A stretch of DNA of 64,000 bases from Acinetobacter lwoffii (GCF_002321025.1 NZ_DCLL01000026.1:21721-85720), one strand, 5' to 3'. Shown: positions 1-9,932, counted from the stretch's first letter. Translations and numbers: made by a program. The notes: a model not told the origin generated them from the letters alone.

Positions 1-938
1 AATGCCACATCAGAATAGTTCACCGGGCTACGATAATGGGAAGACACGATAAAGTAACGCACCACTTCCGGATGGAATTTTTCAATCACGTCGCGAATGG
101 TGAAGAAATTGCCTAAAGACTTCGACATTTTCTCGCCATCGACATTGATGAATCCGGCATGCATCCAGTAATTAACATACTGTTCGCCAGTAGATGCTTC
201 AGATTGTGCAATTTCATTTTCATGGTGCGGGAAAGTCAGATCAGCACCACCGCCATGAATATCGAAATGATTGCCTAGGCAGCAGGTCGACATTGCTGAA
301 CATTCGATGTGCCAGCCTGGACGGCCATTGCCCCAAGGAGATGCCCATGACGGTTCATTTTCCTTGGCATGTTTCCACAGTACAAAGTCAAACGGGTGTT
401 TCTTTTCGACTTCAACATCGACACGTTCAGACGCGCCGGCTTGCATATCTTCTAATTTACGGCCAGACAGACGACCATATTTGGCAAACTTCTCGACCTC
501 AAAGTAGACATCGCCATTATTGGAAGGATAAGCCGTACCTTTGTCGACCAGGTTGCCGATCATATCCTGCATTTGATCAATGTAATCTGTTGCTTTAGGT
601 GCTATATCAGGTGCAAGACAGCCCAGTTTGGCAAAGTCTTCATTCATCGCATCAATAAAGCGACCTGTTAATTCTGAGATACTTTCGCCATTTTCATTGG
701 CACGTTTAATAATTTTATCGTCAATATCCGTAATATTACGCACATATTTGACTTTCCAGCCTTGGCTACGCAGGAAGCGGATAATATAGTCAAATGCAAC
801 CACTGTACGTGCATGTCCTATATGACAATAATCATAGACCGTCATACCACAGACATACAGATCAATTTGACCTTCAACACGAGGTACGAATTCTACTTTT
901 TTGCGTTGCTCTGAGTTATATAGAACAAATGGTTGCAT
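1..938 (-). CDS. cysS: Cysteinyl-tRNA synthetase, N-terminal part (3' end outside window)
   Basis: This class I aminoacyl-tRNA synthetase charges tRNA-Cys with cysteine in the cytoplasm. Translating the minus strand from the ATG at 938 gives about 312 residues and then runs off the left edge, so the anticodon-binding C-terminus is missing. Near residues 25-40 the sequence reads [16 protein letters not shown], which carries the zinc-binding cysteine and the HIGH signature. The KMSKS signature ([11 protein letters not shown]) lies near 105-140 on the DNA, and WHIECSAM and HGGGADL, typical of this family, lie upstream of it in the protein. The gene is transcribed leftwards and is separated from kdsD by about 400 bp, so the two genes are divergent. 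The identification is very secure. Only the end of the gene is unseen. Confidence 0.97.
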   Translation of the reverse strand, partial: MQPFVLYNSEQRKKVEFVPRVEGQIDLYVCGMTVYDYCHIGHARTVVAFDYIIRFLRSQGWKVKYVRNITDIDDKIIKRANENGESISELTGRFIDAMNEDFAKLGCLAPDIAPKATDYIDQMQDMIGNLVDKGTAYPSNNGDVYFEVEKFAKYGRLSGRKLEDMQAGASERVDVEVEKKHPFDFVLWKHAKENEPSWASPWGNGRPGWHIECSAMSTCCLGNHFDIHGGGADLTFPHHENEIAQSEASTGEQYVNYWMHAGFINVDGEKMSKSLGNFFTIRDVIEKFHPEVVRYFIVSSHYRSPVNYSDVA

Positions 939-1370
939 AGCTGTTCAAAAGACTTCAAATAAAAGGATGAATCATCTTAACCTAAGCATAATTATTCATA
1001 AAGATAAAAGCGTAAAAAGCCTCAGTTATTTAGGATAGTTAGGCGACAAGAGTGATTTAGGAAGAAGAGGTTTAGGAAGTGAAATGGCGATATTGAGCTT
1101 ACATTTTCAGAGGCAGTGTTTGCCAGTATGATTGAATTATATTTGAATGAGTCTGGTCTGATTTGAACCAAACCTATTTTGGATAGCGTAAGCGTGTTCC
1201 CCTAAAAAATAAAAATAAGTACATTCTATAGTTTTAAAAATGGAGCGAATGTAGAGGTGGAGATACCAGATTGCGCAAGTTGAATACAATCTGAATATAT
1301 TAAAAATCCGTCGAATCTTCTACATTTAGAAAGCTTACAATTGCATAGCTATGCTAAAATTGCGAAAATT
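939..1370. other. Divergent intergenic region between cysS and kdsD
   Basis: This stretch of about 430 bp lies between two divergently transcribed genes and must hold both promoters. It is AT-rich and no open frame looks coding. A TATGCT -10-like hexamer at 1350-1355, just before the kdsD ATG at 1371, could belong to the kdsD-lpt operon promoter, but its -35 match is poor. No riboswitch or clear operator was recognised. Confidence 0.5.
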
Positions 1371-2414
1371 ATGCCCATCAAACCAGAGTTTTTCTCTGTC
1401 CTTAGCGTAGGTAAACAGGCTTTGAATCCACAAAAAACAGCGAATCAACTAGATTTCCAGAAAGTCGCACTTGAAACACTTCGCATCGAAGAAAATGCAC
1501 TACAGATTTTAGCAACACAGATTGATGACCGTTTTAGCCGGGCATGTGAAATTATTCTACAGTGTACTGGCCGTCTGGTGATTACCGGAATGGGCAAGTC
1601 AGGTCATATTGGCCGTAAAATGGCGGCGACCTTTGCTTCGACCGGAACACCGTCGTTCTTTATGCATCCGGGTGAAGCCGGTCATGGCGACTTGGGTATG
1701 CTGGTGGCTGGTGATGTGCTGATTGCAATTTCAAACTCGGGCAAGAGTGATGAAATCATGATGCTGATGCCGCTGATCAAGCATCTGGAAATTCCGCTGA
1801 TTACCATCAGTGGTGATGATCGTGGTCCAATGCCACAAAATGCTGATGTGGCTTTGACGCTGGGTAATATTCAGGAGGCTTGTCCACTGGGTTTAGCGCC
1901 GACATCGTCAACGACGGCAACATTGGCTTTGGGTGATGCTTTAGCAGTGGCTTTACTGGATGCTCGCGGCTTTACTTCGGATGATTTTGCACGTTCACAT
2001 CCTGCAGGTGCGCTGGGTAAGCGTCTGTTATTGCATGTGAAGCATCTGATGCGTACTGGCTCTGATTTACCTAAAGTCTCACCAGATACCGCCATGAATA
2101 AAGTATTGTACGAAATTTCCAACAAGCGCTTGGGCTTGACCACAGTGGTCGATGAAAATGACGTTTTACTTGGGATTTTTACCGATGGTGACTTGCGTCG
2201 CTTGATTGATAAGCAGCAAGGCTTTGATGTCAATCTGGCTATTCAGGACGTGATGACCAAAAATCCGTTGACCATTTCTCAGGAAGCACGTGCAGTGGTC
2301 GCATTGGAACGTATGAATGAACATAAAATTAATCAATTTGTAGTTGTTGATGATGCCAATAAAGTCATTGGCGTGATTAGTATGCATGACCTGATTCAGG
2401 CTGGGGTAAATTAA
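1371..2414 (+). CDS. kdsD: Arabinose-5-phosphate isomerase (Kdo pathway)
   Basis: KdsD converts D-ribulose 5-phosphate to D-arabinose 5-phosphate, the first committed step of Kdo synthesis for the LPS inner core. The protein starts with an SIS sugar-isomerase domain: GMGKSGHIGRKMAATFASTG near residues 73-92, then ISNSGKSDE and CPLGLAPTSSTTATL. Two CBS domains follow over roughly residues 215-345, with GIFTDGDLRR, a family hallmark. The frame is open from a TTG at 1341, but the ATG at 1371 is preferred, giving 347 residues; no clear ribosome binding site supports either choice. E. coli KdsD has 328 residues, so an even later start is possible. The stop is 3 bp before kdsC, and the lpt genes follow, so Kdo supply and LPS export appear to be one transcription unit. 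Confidence 0.95.
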   Translation: MPIKPEFFSVLSVGKQALNPQKTANQLDFQKVALETLRIEENALQILATQIDDRFSRACEIILQCTGRLVITGMGKSGHIGRKMAATFASTGTPSFFMHPGEAGHGDLGMLVAGDVLIAISNSGKSDEIMMLMPLIKHLEIPLITISGDDRGPMPQNADVALTLGNIQEACPLGLAPTSSTTATLALGDALAVALLDARGFTSDDFARSHPAGALGKRLLLHVKHLMRTGSDLPKVSPDTAMNKVLYEISNKRLGLTTVVDENDVLLGIFTDGDLRRLIDKQQGFDVNLAIQDVMTKNPLTISQEARAVVALERMNEHKINQFVVVDDANKVIGVISMHDLIQAGVN

Positions 2415-2417
2415 TAA

Positions 2418-2957
2418 ATGGCATCTTATGTATTATTAGAGCAGGCACGTCATATTGCAGCACTGGTGCTTGATGTAGATGGTATTTTAAGTGATGGCTT
2501 TGTAACGCTGACCAATACTGGCGATGAGATCAAATCCTTTGATATTCGTGACGGTCTGGGCATGAAACTGGTTCAGCAAGCAGGGATCAAGGTGATTATT
2601 ATCACCGGACGTAAAAGCAATATCGTAGAAAAGCGTATGTCGGATCTGGGTGTTGATCTGGTCTATCAGGGCCGTGAAGACAAAGGTACAGCACTTCGTG
2701 AAGCCTGTGCGCAGCTTAATATTGATCCCGAAGATTGCCTGTACATGGGTGATGACTGGCCTGATCTCTCTGCTTTTGCCATTGCCGGCATGAAAGTGAC
2801 CGTGCCGAATGGTCATGTCGAAGTCCGCCGACGTGCCGATCTGGTGACTCAGGCGCAGGGTGGACGTGGTGCGGTTCGTGAAATCTGCGATATGCTGTTA
2901 ATGTCCAAAGGCATGTACCAAGAGTTACTTGAAAAATATACTCGTGCGCCTTATTAA
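2418..2957 (+). CDS. kdsC: Kdo-8-phosphate phosphatase
   Basis: KdsC removes the phosphate from Kdo 8-phosphate to release Kdo. It is a small HAD-superfamily enzyme without a large cap domain and normally works as a tetramer. The 179-residue length is normal for the family. The nucleophile motif LDVDGILSDG puts the two catalytic aspartates at residues 19 and 21. Motif II is the threonine in IITGRKS near residue 63, and the metal-binding GDDWPDL motif is at 111-117. The gene begins 3 bp after the kdsD stop and is followed 33 bp later by lptC, so it is the second gene of the operon. No anomaly was seen. Confidence 0.96.
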   Translation: MASYVLLEQARHIAALVLDVDGILSDGFVTLTNTGDEIKSFDIRDGLGMKLVQQAGIKVIIITGRKSNIVEKRMSDLGVDLVYQGREDKGTALREACAQLNIDPEDCLYMGDDWPDLSAFAIAGMKVTVPNGHVEVRRRADLVTQAQGGRGAVREICDMLLMSKGMYQELLEKYTRAPY

Positions 2958-2990
2958 TAAGTCATATCTTTTGGATTAAGTACACCGCTT

Positions 2991-3539
2991 ATGGATACTA
3001 AAGTTTTATATATTACGGCTGTGATTATTGCCGCAATAAGTGGTGGTTATTACTATTACAGCGGCAAGGGCAACAAGCTGCAGGCAGACTCTGCGCGCAG
3101 CATGACCTATTCCGCTCAAAATATTAACTTAACCCAGACGGATGAAGCAGGCCAGGTGTCGGTTCGTGCCCAAGTGGACCGACTTGAGCAGAACCTGCAG
3201 CTAGAAACCTCAAAGCTGGAAAATCTGCGAGCATCGACTTATGACAATGGTAAAGTCGATGCGACTTTCTTTGCCAAAATGGCGCATGGTTATGATGACA
3301 ATACAAAAGTTGTACTCTCTCAAGAAGTGCTCGCCACCAAAATCATGCAAAATGGGAAAATGCAGTTCCGTACTGAAGAACTGACCGCTTTTCCGAAAAC
3401 ACGTGAAATTGAAACAGACAAGACAGTGATTGTGGAATCTCCACAGGCTGAATTTGTCAGCCAGGGTCTTAAAGCCAATCTTAATGATGGTCAATACGAA
3501 TTCTTTAATATTCGAGGAAAGTATGAACCAAACTCCTAA
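2991..3539 (+). CDS. lptC: LPS export ABC transporter periplasmic protein LptC
   Basis: LptC is the bitopic inner-membrane protein that passes LPS from the LptBFG transporter to the LptA bridge. The 182-residue product has a single uncleaved N-terminal membrane helix, about residues 5-22 (LYITAVIIAAISGGYYYY), and then a periplasmic beta-jellyroll region rich in polar residues. Sequence conservation is weak in this family, so the call rests on size, topology and position between kdsC and lptA. Its 3' end overlaps lptA by 17 bp, which suggests translational coupling. lptF and lptG are not in the window and are usually encoded elsewhere. Confidence 0.9.
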   Translation: MDTKVLYITAVIIAAISGGYYYYSGKGNKLQADSARSMTYSAQNINLTQTDEAGQVSVRAQVDRLEQNLQLETSKLENLRASTYDNGKVDATFFAKMAHGYDDNTKVVLSQEVLATKIMQNGKMQFRTEELTAFPKTREIETDKTVIVESPQAEFVSQGLKANLNDGQYEFFNIRGKYEPNS

Positions 3540-4089
3540 AGCCAAAATGATGCACACTTTCCTGAAGCGTATGACGCTGGCGACTGTGGTTGGACTCGGT
3601 TCAATCGCTGCTTTTGCCCTGCCATCTGACCGTAACCAGCCAATCACCTTGCTGGCTGACCGGGCGACTTTCAATGAGCGGACGGGTGTGACGACGTATT
3701 CGGGCAATGTCATCATTGAACAGGGCACCATGAAGCTGCAAGCCAATTCGATTGTGGCTAATCTGAACAATAAGCGCCAGATCAGCCTGATTACGGCGAC
3801 AGGCAGCCCGGCACAGTTCCAGCAAAAAGTGGATCCGGCCAAAGGTCTTGCCAAAGGTCAGGCGCAGAAAATTGTCTATAATGCTGAAACCGGGATTATT
3901 ACCTTGTCTGGTAATGCCTTCCTGCAACAGGACGGTGCCAGTATTCGTGGTGCGACTTTAAAATACAGCATGAACAAAGGCGATATCGAAGCTACCGGAA
4001 CACCAAACAAAACTGGTTCATCGTCTGGTCGTGTACAAATCGTGATTCCACCATCTAGTTCAACAGCCTTCCCGGGAGCGCGTGATTAA
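3523..4089 (+). CDS. lptA: LPS transport periplasmic bridge protein LptA
   Basis: LptA polymerises through its OstA-type beta-jellyroll to form the periplasmic bridge that carries LPS to the outer membrane. The frame is open from 3430, but the start at 3523 is chosen because GAGGAAAG sits just before it and because the resulting 188-residue protein begins with a credible signal peptide (basic [16 protein letters not shown], then a hydrophobic stretch ending near ALP). Typical LptA segments follow: [19 protein letters not shown] and GNVIIEQG, later ATGSPAQF. The gene overlaps lptC by 17 bp and its stop overlaps the lptB start (TAATG), so the lpt genes are tightly coupled. Confidence 0.94.
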   Translation: MNQTPKAKMMHTFLKRMTLATVVGLGSIAAFALPSDRNQPITLLADRATFNERTGVTTYSGNVIIEQGTMKLQANSIVANLNNKRQISLITATGSPAQFQQKVDPAKGLAKGQAQKIVYNAETGIITLSGNAFLQQDGASIRGATLKYSMNKGDIEATGTPNKTGSSSGRVQIVIPPSSSTAFPGARD

Positions 4090-4832
4090 TGGAGCAATCG
4101 CAGCAGGTTCAAACCTTAACCATTAAGCATCTGGCGAAAAACTATAATAAACGCTGGGTAGTAAAAGATGTGTCATTCAGCATGGAAAGTGGCCAGATTG
4201 TTGGGTTGCTGGGACCAAATGGCGCCGGTAAAACCACCAGTTTTTATATGGTGGTCGGTCTGGTACGGATGGATAAGGGGGAAATCTATCTCGATGATCT
4301 GGATCTTTCCGACCTCGCAATGCATGAACGGGCGCGTAAGGGAATTGGTTATTTGCCGCAGGAAGCTTCGATTTTCCGAAAACTGACGATTTCAGAAAAT
4401 ATTATGGCGATTCTGGAAACCCGTAAAGATATGACCAAGGCACAACGTCAGCAACGTCTGGCGGAGCTGCTGGCGGACTTTAAAATCACTCATATCAAAG
4501 ATTCTTTGGGCATGAGTGTATCCGGTGGGGAGCGACGTCGTGCCGAGATTGCGCGTGCACTTGCGGCGGACCCAAAATTTATGCTACTCGATGAGCCTTT
4601 TGCCGGTGTCGATCCGATTTCGGTTGGAGATATTAAGGATATTATTACGACCTTGAAAGATCGCGGAATTGGGGTACTGATTACCGATCATAACGTGCGT
4701 GAAACGCTGGCGATTTGTGAGCATGCTTATATTGTCAGTGAAGGCGCATTGCTTGCTGAAGGCACACCAGAAGAAATCCTGGCGAATGAGACCGTGAGAA
4801 AAGTTTATCTGGGTGATGATTTCACTGTTTAA
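4089..4832 (+). CDS. lptB: LPS export ABC transporter ATP-binding protein LptB
   Basis: LptB is the cytoplasmic ATPase that powers LPS extraction from the inner membrane by LptFG. The 247-residue protein has Walker [10 protein letters not shown] at residues 42-50, a Q-loop in [10 protein letters not shown], the signature SGGERRR, Walker [14 protein letters not shown] and the H-loop histidine in [25 protein letters not shown] is characteristic of LptB. The ATG overlaps the lptA stop by one base. A strong terminator 20 bp downstream closes the operon. Confidence 0.97.
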   Translation: MEQSQQVQTLTIKHLAKNYNKRWVVKDVSFSMESGQIVGLLGPNGAGKTTSFYMVVGLVRMDKGEIYLDDLDLSDLAMHERARKGIGYLPQEASIFRKLTISENIMAILETRKDMTKAQRQQRLAELLADFKITHIKDSLGMSVSGGERRRAEIARALAADPKFMLLDEPFAGVDPISVGDIKDIITTLKDRGIGVLITDHNVRETLAICEHAYIVSEGALLAEGTPEEILANETVRKVYLGDDFTV

Positions 4833-4850
4833 ATAATCCTGCTTTATATA

Positions 4851-4895
4851 AAAACCCTGCATCAGATGCCAGTTGTCGGATGCAGGGTTTTTTTT
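4851..4895 (+). terminator. Rho-independent terminator of the kds-lpt operon
   Basis: AAAACCCTGCATC at 4851 pairs with GATGCAGGGTTTT about 15 bases later, and a run of T residues follows. It lies just after lptB and before the unrelated type I secretion operon. Confidence 0.9.
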
Positions 4896-4974
4896 GATCA
4901 AATCAAAGTGAAAAAGATTTCTTTTAAAGGGATTTGATATATGGTTAGACTAAAACAAGAAACATTACATAATT

Positions 4975-6520
4975 ATGCAATTTAGGGCAGAACACTTTAA
5001 AAAAAAATCAGGGGAAAACAAATCAAAAAAGAAGTGGATTGATACTTCTTCTTTTGCCTTTATCTGTATCTTTGGCACATGCAGAAAGCTCACCCCATTA
5101 TTTTGCCAATCTCAAAAATGGCTTGAGCCAGCTGATTGCACCCAAACCGACACGATCAGCACATACCATTGATATTACCTCGCTCGGTCATTATGCATTA
5201 GATACATCAAAAGTAGCTGAGCTGCCGCAAATTACCCGGCCACAGTCAGGACAGCCAGCTTTAAGTCCTACGATCACAGCTGGCATTCCAAAGGCAATGA
5301 ATCTGGTGGAAGCTGTACACCGGGCAGTGCAACGACGTCCTGAAATCACTCAGAGTATTTCGACATTATCTGCGCAGGCCGCGAATATTGATGTGGCGAG
5401 AGCAGGGTATTATCCGCAGTTATCCGGGGGGATCGGGACAGGGGATCTCACTTCCGGTGAGCGTGGACGACAAATGGTTTCTTTGAATGCCACCCAGATG
5501 CTGTATGACTTTGGAAAAATTAAAACCAATGTCAGTGTGGAAGAAGCCCGCTTGGCAGAAGAACAGGCAAGAGTGCTGGTTAGTTTGGATCAGATTGCAT
5601 TTGAAGTAGCAGATGCAATAGTGAATATCAAACGTTATCAGCAAATCACCCAGATTGCCCAACAGCAGATTCAGGGCATTGGACGGATTGCAGAAATTGC
5701 CAATTTGCGTGCCCGCGCCGGAATCAGCAGTCAGGCCGACCCGATTCAGGCCCAGTCCAATCTGGAAGCAGCGCAATCGAATCTGATTGTACAGCAGACC
5801 CAGCTCAGACAATATCAACAACGCTTGCGTACCTTGCTAGGATTTGATGTATCCACTGTTGAATGGGATATTCCTGATCGTATTGTGGCACAGGCCGATC
5901 TTTATCAGGATCCGGAATTTACCCAGATTCCGAACATGATTCTGGCCCATGCCGGGGTCAATATTGCCCGTTTGCAAAAAGATCAGGCGCGGCTAAGCCC
6001 TTATCCGACCATTAGTGTTAAAGGTAGTCTAAGTCAGGCGATGAATGGACGGAATCCAAATAATAATGAAGATGATGGCTTTTATAATTCAGTCATGATT
6101 GAAGCCAGCAGTAATTTGTATCAGGGTGGTGCAACGCGTTCACAGACCCGTGCCGCAAGCTATGCCGAAGAAGCTGCACGCGCACAGGTCAATACGGTCT
6201 ATCTGGATGTGCAGGATCAGGTGCGCTTGATCCGCGAGCAGATTGAAAATAAACAAAAACAAATGGGGGGTTTATCCCAGCGCCGCGCAACCACGGTACG
6301 CACCAAAGAGCTGTATCAAGAACAATATAAATTGGGTACCCGAACCGTAGTGGATTTGCTGAATGCAGAGCAAGTCATTCATAGTACCGCGCAGGAAATT
6401 GAATCGGCACGCTATGACATTTACTCGGCGATCGTACAGTACATTCAGGTCACGGGCCGTACACGGGATATTTACGCGCTTAACAGTATTTCTATTCAGG
6501 GGTTTGAAGTTCAGCCATGA
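4975..6520 (+). CDS. TolC-family outer-membrane channel of a type I secretion system (LapE/AggA-like)
   Basis: This is the outer-membrane duct of a type I secretion system. The long frame, read from a TTG at 5039, gives 493 residues: a hydrophobic signal core (LILLLLPLSVSLAHA), then two outer-membrane efflux repeats beginning at MNLVEAVHRAVQRRPEI, with coiled-coil segments rich in Q, A and E and the TolC-like LGTRTVVDLLNAEQ near the C-terminus. From the TTG the signal peptide has no basic n-region. The codons before it encode NQKRSG in the same frame but have no start. An ATG at 4975 lies one frame off and would join this frame if the A9 run at 4999-5007 had eight bases, giving MQFRAEHFKKNQGKTNQKRSG and an ideal signal peptide. 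The start is therefore unresolved. The stop overlaps the next gene by ATGA. Confidence 0.85.
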
Positions 6521-8658
6521 GTACTACAATAATAAATTATCAACCTTGGCTTCATGCAGTTTTAAATATTGCCAGGCATTACCGGATCGAACCTTCTGAG
6601 GAGCGGATTCGCCTGCAACTGGACTGGAATCAGCATCATGACATTGATGACATGCTCAAGATTGTCAGTCGTCAGATGGGTTTAAATCTCCGTAAAAATA
6701 AATTTGAGCGCAGCCTGCTGAATCCATGGCGTTTACCTTTAATGGTTGAATTCGATAGTGGTGATGTGGGCGTGATTGAACGCATCGATACACAGGGCAA
6801 TGTCAGCATACAGCTCAGTGGTGATGAAGGTTTATCTCAAAGCTTTACAGTTGAGCCGTTAGAGGTTGGTATAAAGCATCTTTATGTGCTGCGTCCTGAA
6901 TCTTCAGTTCCAGATGCGCGGGTGGATGAATATATCAAACCCTTTGAGAAAAACTGGTTCTGGTCGATTGTCCTGAATGACTGGAAGCGCTATATCGATG
7001 TGATGTTTGCGTCTTTAATTGCCAATATTCTGGCATTGGCCACGATAGTCTTCTCGATGAATGTCTATGACCGTGTCATTCCATCACAATCCATTCCGAC
7101 GTTATGGGTGTTGGCAGGTGGTGTACTGATCGCTGCGATTTTTGAGTTTGTTTTACGTGTCTCGCGGATCTATTTGTCAGATATTATTGGTAAACGCGCG
7201 GATTTAAAAATTTCTGACCGGGTATTTGGTCATTCATTACGGATTAAAAACAGCGAACGTTCCAAATCGACAGGAACTTTTATTTCACAAATTCGCGAGC
7301 TGGAAGGCGTCCGCGAGCTGGTGACTTCAACCACAGTTACGGCCATTGCCGATCTGCCATTTTTCTTCCTGTTCTTAGGCATCTTCTGGGTGATCGGTGG
7401 CAATCTGTTCTGGGTCATGTTACTCGTTGTGCCCTTAATGATTCTTCCAGGGATTCTGGCGCAGAAAAAACTGGCACAGCTGGCCCAGTTGGGGATGCGT
7501 GAATCTGCCATCCGCAATGCCTTGCTGGTAGAAGCTGTACAAGGAATTGAAGACATCAAGCTGTTAAGAGCTGAAACGCGTTTCCAGAATCAGTGGAATC
7601 ATATGAATGAAGTGTCAGCCGATGTCAGCATGCAGCAACGTAAAATTGTCGGCTTGATGACCGCCTGGACCCAAAAAATTCAGGGACTGACCTTTGCAAT
7701 TGTAGTCTTGGTCGGGGCTTTTGCGGTGATAGAGGGTGACATGACCACAGGCGCACTGGTGGCCTGTTCGATTCTATCTTCACGCATGCTGGCACCAATT
7801 TCACAAATTACGGGCGTACTGGGTCGCTTGCAGCAGGCCAAAGTAGCGAAATCCGGTCTGGATGAATTGATGAAAAAACCGGTGGATCAGCCGGACTATT
7901 CGCACCTGATTCATCGTCCGGCACTGGATGGGCATTATGAGCTCAACGGTGTGGTGTTTAAATATGGCGATGATGATCCGAAACCGAGTTTGATGATTCC
8001 CAAGCTGGAAATCAAGCCGGGGGAGAAAATCGCGATTCTGGGCCGTAATGGTGCAGGAAAATCGACCTTGTTACAGCTTTTGTCTGGGATGCAGACACCG
8101 TTACAGGGCAAGGTCAAGCTGGATGGTATTGATCTGACCCTGATTGATCCGTCAGATGTGCGGCGTGATATGGGCTTGCTAAATCAGAACTCGCAGTTAT
8201 TTTATGGTTCAATTCGTGAAAACCTGACTTTGGGTGCACCTTTGGCCACCGATCAGCAAATTCTGGAAGCCTTACAAATTACCGGTGCACTGGGATTTGT
8301 ACAGGAGAAAAAAGAAGGACTGGATCATATCATTTTAGAGGGTGGTGTCGGCTTTTCTGGTGGGCAGCGTCAAGCCTTGTTATTGGCACGGTTATTGATC
8401 CGTCAACCAAAAATTTTGCTACTGGATGAACCGACCGCTGCCATTGATGATGTGTCAGAAAAACAGTTGATTGATCATCTTAAAGGTTATTTAACCCATC
8501 GTACGATGATCGTTGCGACCCATCGCCGTGCGGTATTGGAACTGGTGGATCGTATTCTGGTGGTCAATGATGGCAAGATTGTGATGGATGGGCCACGGGA
8601 TCAGATCCTGAATCAGTCGCAGGGTGGTAATAAGCGGGTTGTAGGAGCAAGTGCATGA
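6517..8658 (+). CDS. Type I secretion ABC transporter, permease/ATPase with degenerate C39 domain (LapB-like)
   Basis: This inner-membrane exporter should drive one-step secretion of a large protein, probably an adhesin, through the TolC-like channel. The 713-residue protein has an N-terminal C39-like domain (about residues 8-130) that contains no cysteine and so cannot be a peptidase; in LapB/HlyB-type exporters this domain binds substrate. A six-helix transmembrane region follows (about 155-430), then the ATPase: Walker A GRNGAGKST at 509-517, signature FSGGQRQ at 613-619, Walker B ILLLDEPTAAID with D637-E638, and H-loop H669. It overlaps both neighbours by 4 bp (ATGA), so the three genes are translationally coupled. 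LapB-type is the best match by eye; the substrate is not encoded here. Confidence 0.93.
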   Translation: MSTTIINYQPWLHAVLNIARHYRIEPSEERIRLQLDWNQHHDIDDMLKIVSRQMGLNLRKNKFERSLLNPWRLPLMVEFDSGDVGVIERIDTQGNVSIQLSGDEGLSQSFTVEPLEVGIKHLYVLRPESSVPDARVDEYIKPFEKNWFWSIVLNDWKRYIDVMFASLIANILALATIVFSMNVYDRVIPSQSIPTLWVLAGGVLIAAIFEFVLRVSRIYLSDIIGKRADLKISDRVFGHSLRIKNSERSKSTGTFISQIRELEGVRELVTSTTVTAIADLPFFFLFLGIFWVIGGNLFWVMLLVVPLMILPGILAQKKLAQLAQLGMRESAIRNALLVEAVQGIEDIKLLRAETRFQNQWNHMNEVSADVSMQQRKIVGLMTAWTQKIQGLTFAIVVLVGAFAVIEGDMTTGALVACSILSSRMLAPISQITGVLGRLQQAKVAKSGLDELMKKPVDQPDYSHLIHRPALDGHYELNGVVFKYGDDDPKPSLMIPKLEIKPGEKIAILGRNGAGKSTLLQLLSGMQTPLQGKVKLDGIDLTLIDPSDVRRDMGLLNQNSQLFYGSIRENLTLGAPLATDQQILEALQITGALGFVQEKKEGLDHIILEGGVGFSGGQRQALLLARLLIRQPKILLLDEPTAAIDDVSEKQLIDHLKGYLTHRTMIVATHRRAVLELVDRILVVNDGKIVMDGPRDQILNQSQGGNKRVVGASA

Positions 8659-9842
8659 GTGAACTACAGCAACTAAAACGTTCCAGCAAGGTCAGCTTTC
8701 AGGAACCGCCCTTACCGAAATCAAGTGTCATCATCTGGATTATCGGCATTGGCCTATTGGTATTGCTGAGCTGGGCCTGGTTATTCAAATTGGAAGAAGT
8801 GTCTACCGGTACCGGGAAAATAATTCCATCATCCAAAGAGCAGGTGATTCAGTCTCTGGATGGCGGTATTCTGACCACACTCAACGTCAAAGAAGGTGAA
8901 ATTGTCGAGCGTGGGCAAGTATTGGCCCAGCTTGATCCGACCCGCTTTGAATCCAATGTCGGTGAATCAGAATCCTTGCTGGTGTCGTCACGTGCCACTT
9001 CAGCCCGTTTACGTGCGGAAGTCACCGGCGCACCGTTGGTCTTTCCTGAAGAAGTGTTGAAATACCCCAAATTGGTTAAAGAAGAAACGGCCCTGTATCA
9101 GTCGCGTCGAGCCAATTTGCAAGAATCTGTTGCAGGCCTGGAACAGGCTTTGTTACTGGTGCAGCAAGAACTGGAAATGACCGCTCCCTTGGTCGCCAAA
9201 GGGGCAGCCAGTGAAGTTGAAGTGTTGCGTCTAAAACGTGAAACCAATGACCTGCGTAATCAGATGAATGATATCCGTAATCAATATTATGTGAATGCGC
9301 GGGAAGAATTGTCCAAAGCCAATACTGATGTAGAAACCCAGCAACAGGTGGTACGTGGCAAGTCGGATACTTTGAGCCGAACTGTTTTTAAATCACCGGT
9401 TCGCGGTGTCGTCAAAAAGATTGATGTGATGACGCTGGGCGGCGTGATTCCACAAAATGGCAAGTTGATGACCATCGTGCCACTGGATGAAAAATTACTG
9501 GTTGAAGCACGAATCTCGCCGCGTGATATTGCCTTTATTCGCCCTGATCAGGAAGCATTGGTTAAAATTACAGCTTATGATTATTCGATCTATGGTGGGT
9601 TGAATGGTAAAGTTGCGATGATTTCACCGGATACCTTGCGTGATGAAGTCAAGCAGGATCAATTTTATTATCGGGTGTATATCCGTACCGATAGCGACAA
9701 GCTCAGCAATAATGCCGGGCAGGAGTTCAATATTACTCCAGGGATGGTGGCCACCGTGGATATTCGTACTGGTTCAAAAACCGTGATGGATTATCTGATC
9801 AAGCCATTTAATAAAGCCAAAGAAGCCTTGCGTGAACGGTAA
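8655..9842 (+). CDS. HlyD-family periplasmic adaptor of the type I secretion system (LapC-like)
   Basis: This membrane-fusion protein links the ABC exporter to the TolC-like channel. The 395-residue protein has a short cytoplasmic N-terminus and one transmembrane helix at about residues 24-42 (VIIWIIGIGLLVLLSWAWLF). A biotinyl-lipoyl half-motif follows (EQVIQSLDGGILTTLNVKEG), then a long alpha-hairpin with heptad-like Q/E/L content (about 100-240), the second lipoyl half (VFKSPVRGVVKKIDVMTLGG) and a beta-barrel domain. The C-terminal ITPGMVATVDIRTGSKTVMD is the standard HlyD ending. It is the last gene of the secretion operon and is followed by a terminator. Confidence 0.94.
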   Translation: MSELQQLKRSSKVSFQEPPLPKSSVIIWIIGIGLLVLLSWAWLFKLEEVSTGTGKIIPSSKEQVIQSLDGGILTTLNVKEGEIVERGQVLAQLDPTRFESNVGESESLLVSSRATSARLRAEVTGAPLVFPEEVLKYPKLVKEETALYQSRRANLQESVAGLEQALLLVQQELEMTAPLVAKGAASEVEVLRLKRETNDLRNQMNDIRNQYYVNAREELSKANTDVETQQQVVRGKSDTLSRTVFKSPVRGVVKKIDVMTLGGVIPQNGKLMTIVPLDEKLLVEARISPRDIAFIRPDQEALVKITAYDYSIYGGLNGKVAMISPDTLRDEVKQDQFYYRVYIRTDSDKLSNNAGQEFNITPGMVATVDIRTGSKTVMDYLIKPFNKAKEALRER

Positions 9843-9882
9843 TATTTGCCAAGCAATTGAGTAAAACAATCGATCAAAATCA

Positions 9883-9910
9883 GGCCTCTCCGTGGAGAGG
9901 CTTTTTATTT
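9883..9910 (+). terminator. Terminator of the type I secretion operon
   Basis: GCCTCTCC and GGAGAGGC (joined by GTG) form a stem followed by TTTTTATTT, 40 bp after the HlyD-family stop. Confidence 0.85.
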
Positions 9911-9926
9911 GTCTGTGCAAAGCAGG

Positions 9927-9932
9927 TATACT
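9927..9932 (+). promoter_or_regulatory. Probable -10 element of the yigZ promoter
   Basis: TATACT lies between the secretion-operon terminator and the yigZ start, 30 bp before the ATG. No good -35 hexamer was found at standard spacing. Confidence 0.45.

Noticed and set aside
194..598. Plus-strand open frame over the left edge
   Set aside because: It lies antisense to cysS, whose HIGH and KMSKS motifs are intact; its translation has no family features.
4941..4985. ATG at 4941 as start of the TolC-like gene
   Set aside because: It is followed by a stop after about 14 codons in its own frame and does not join the TolC frame.
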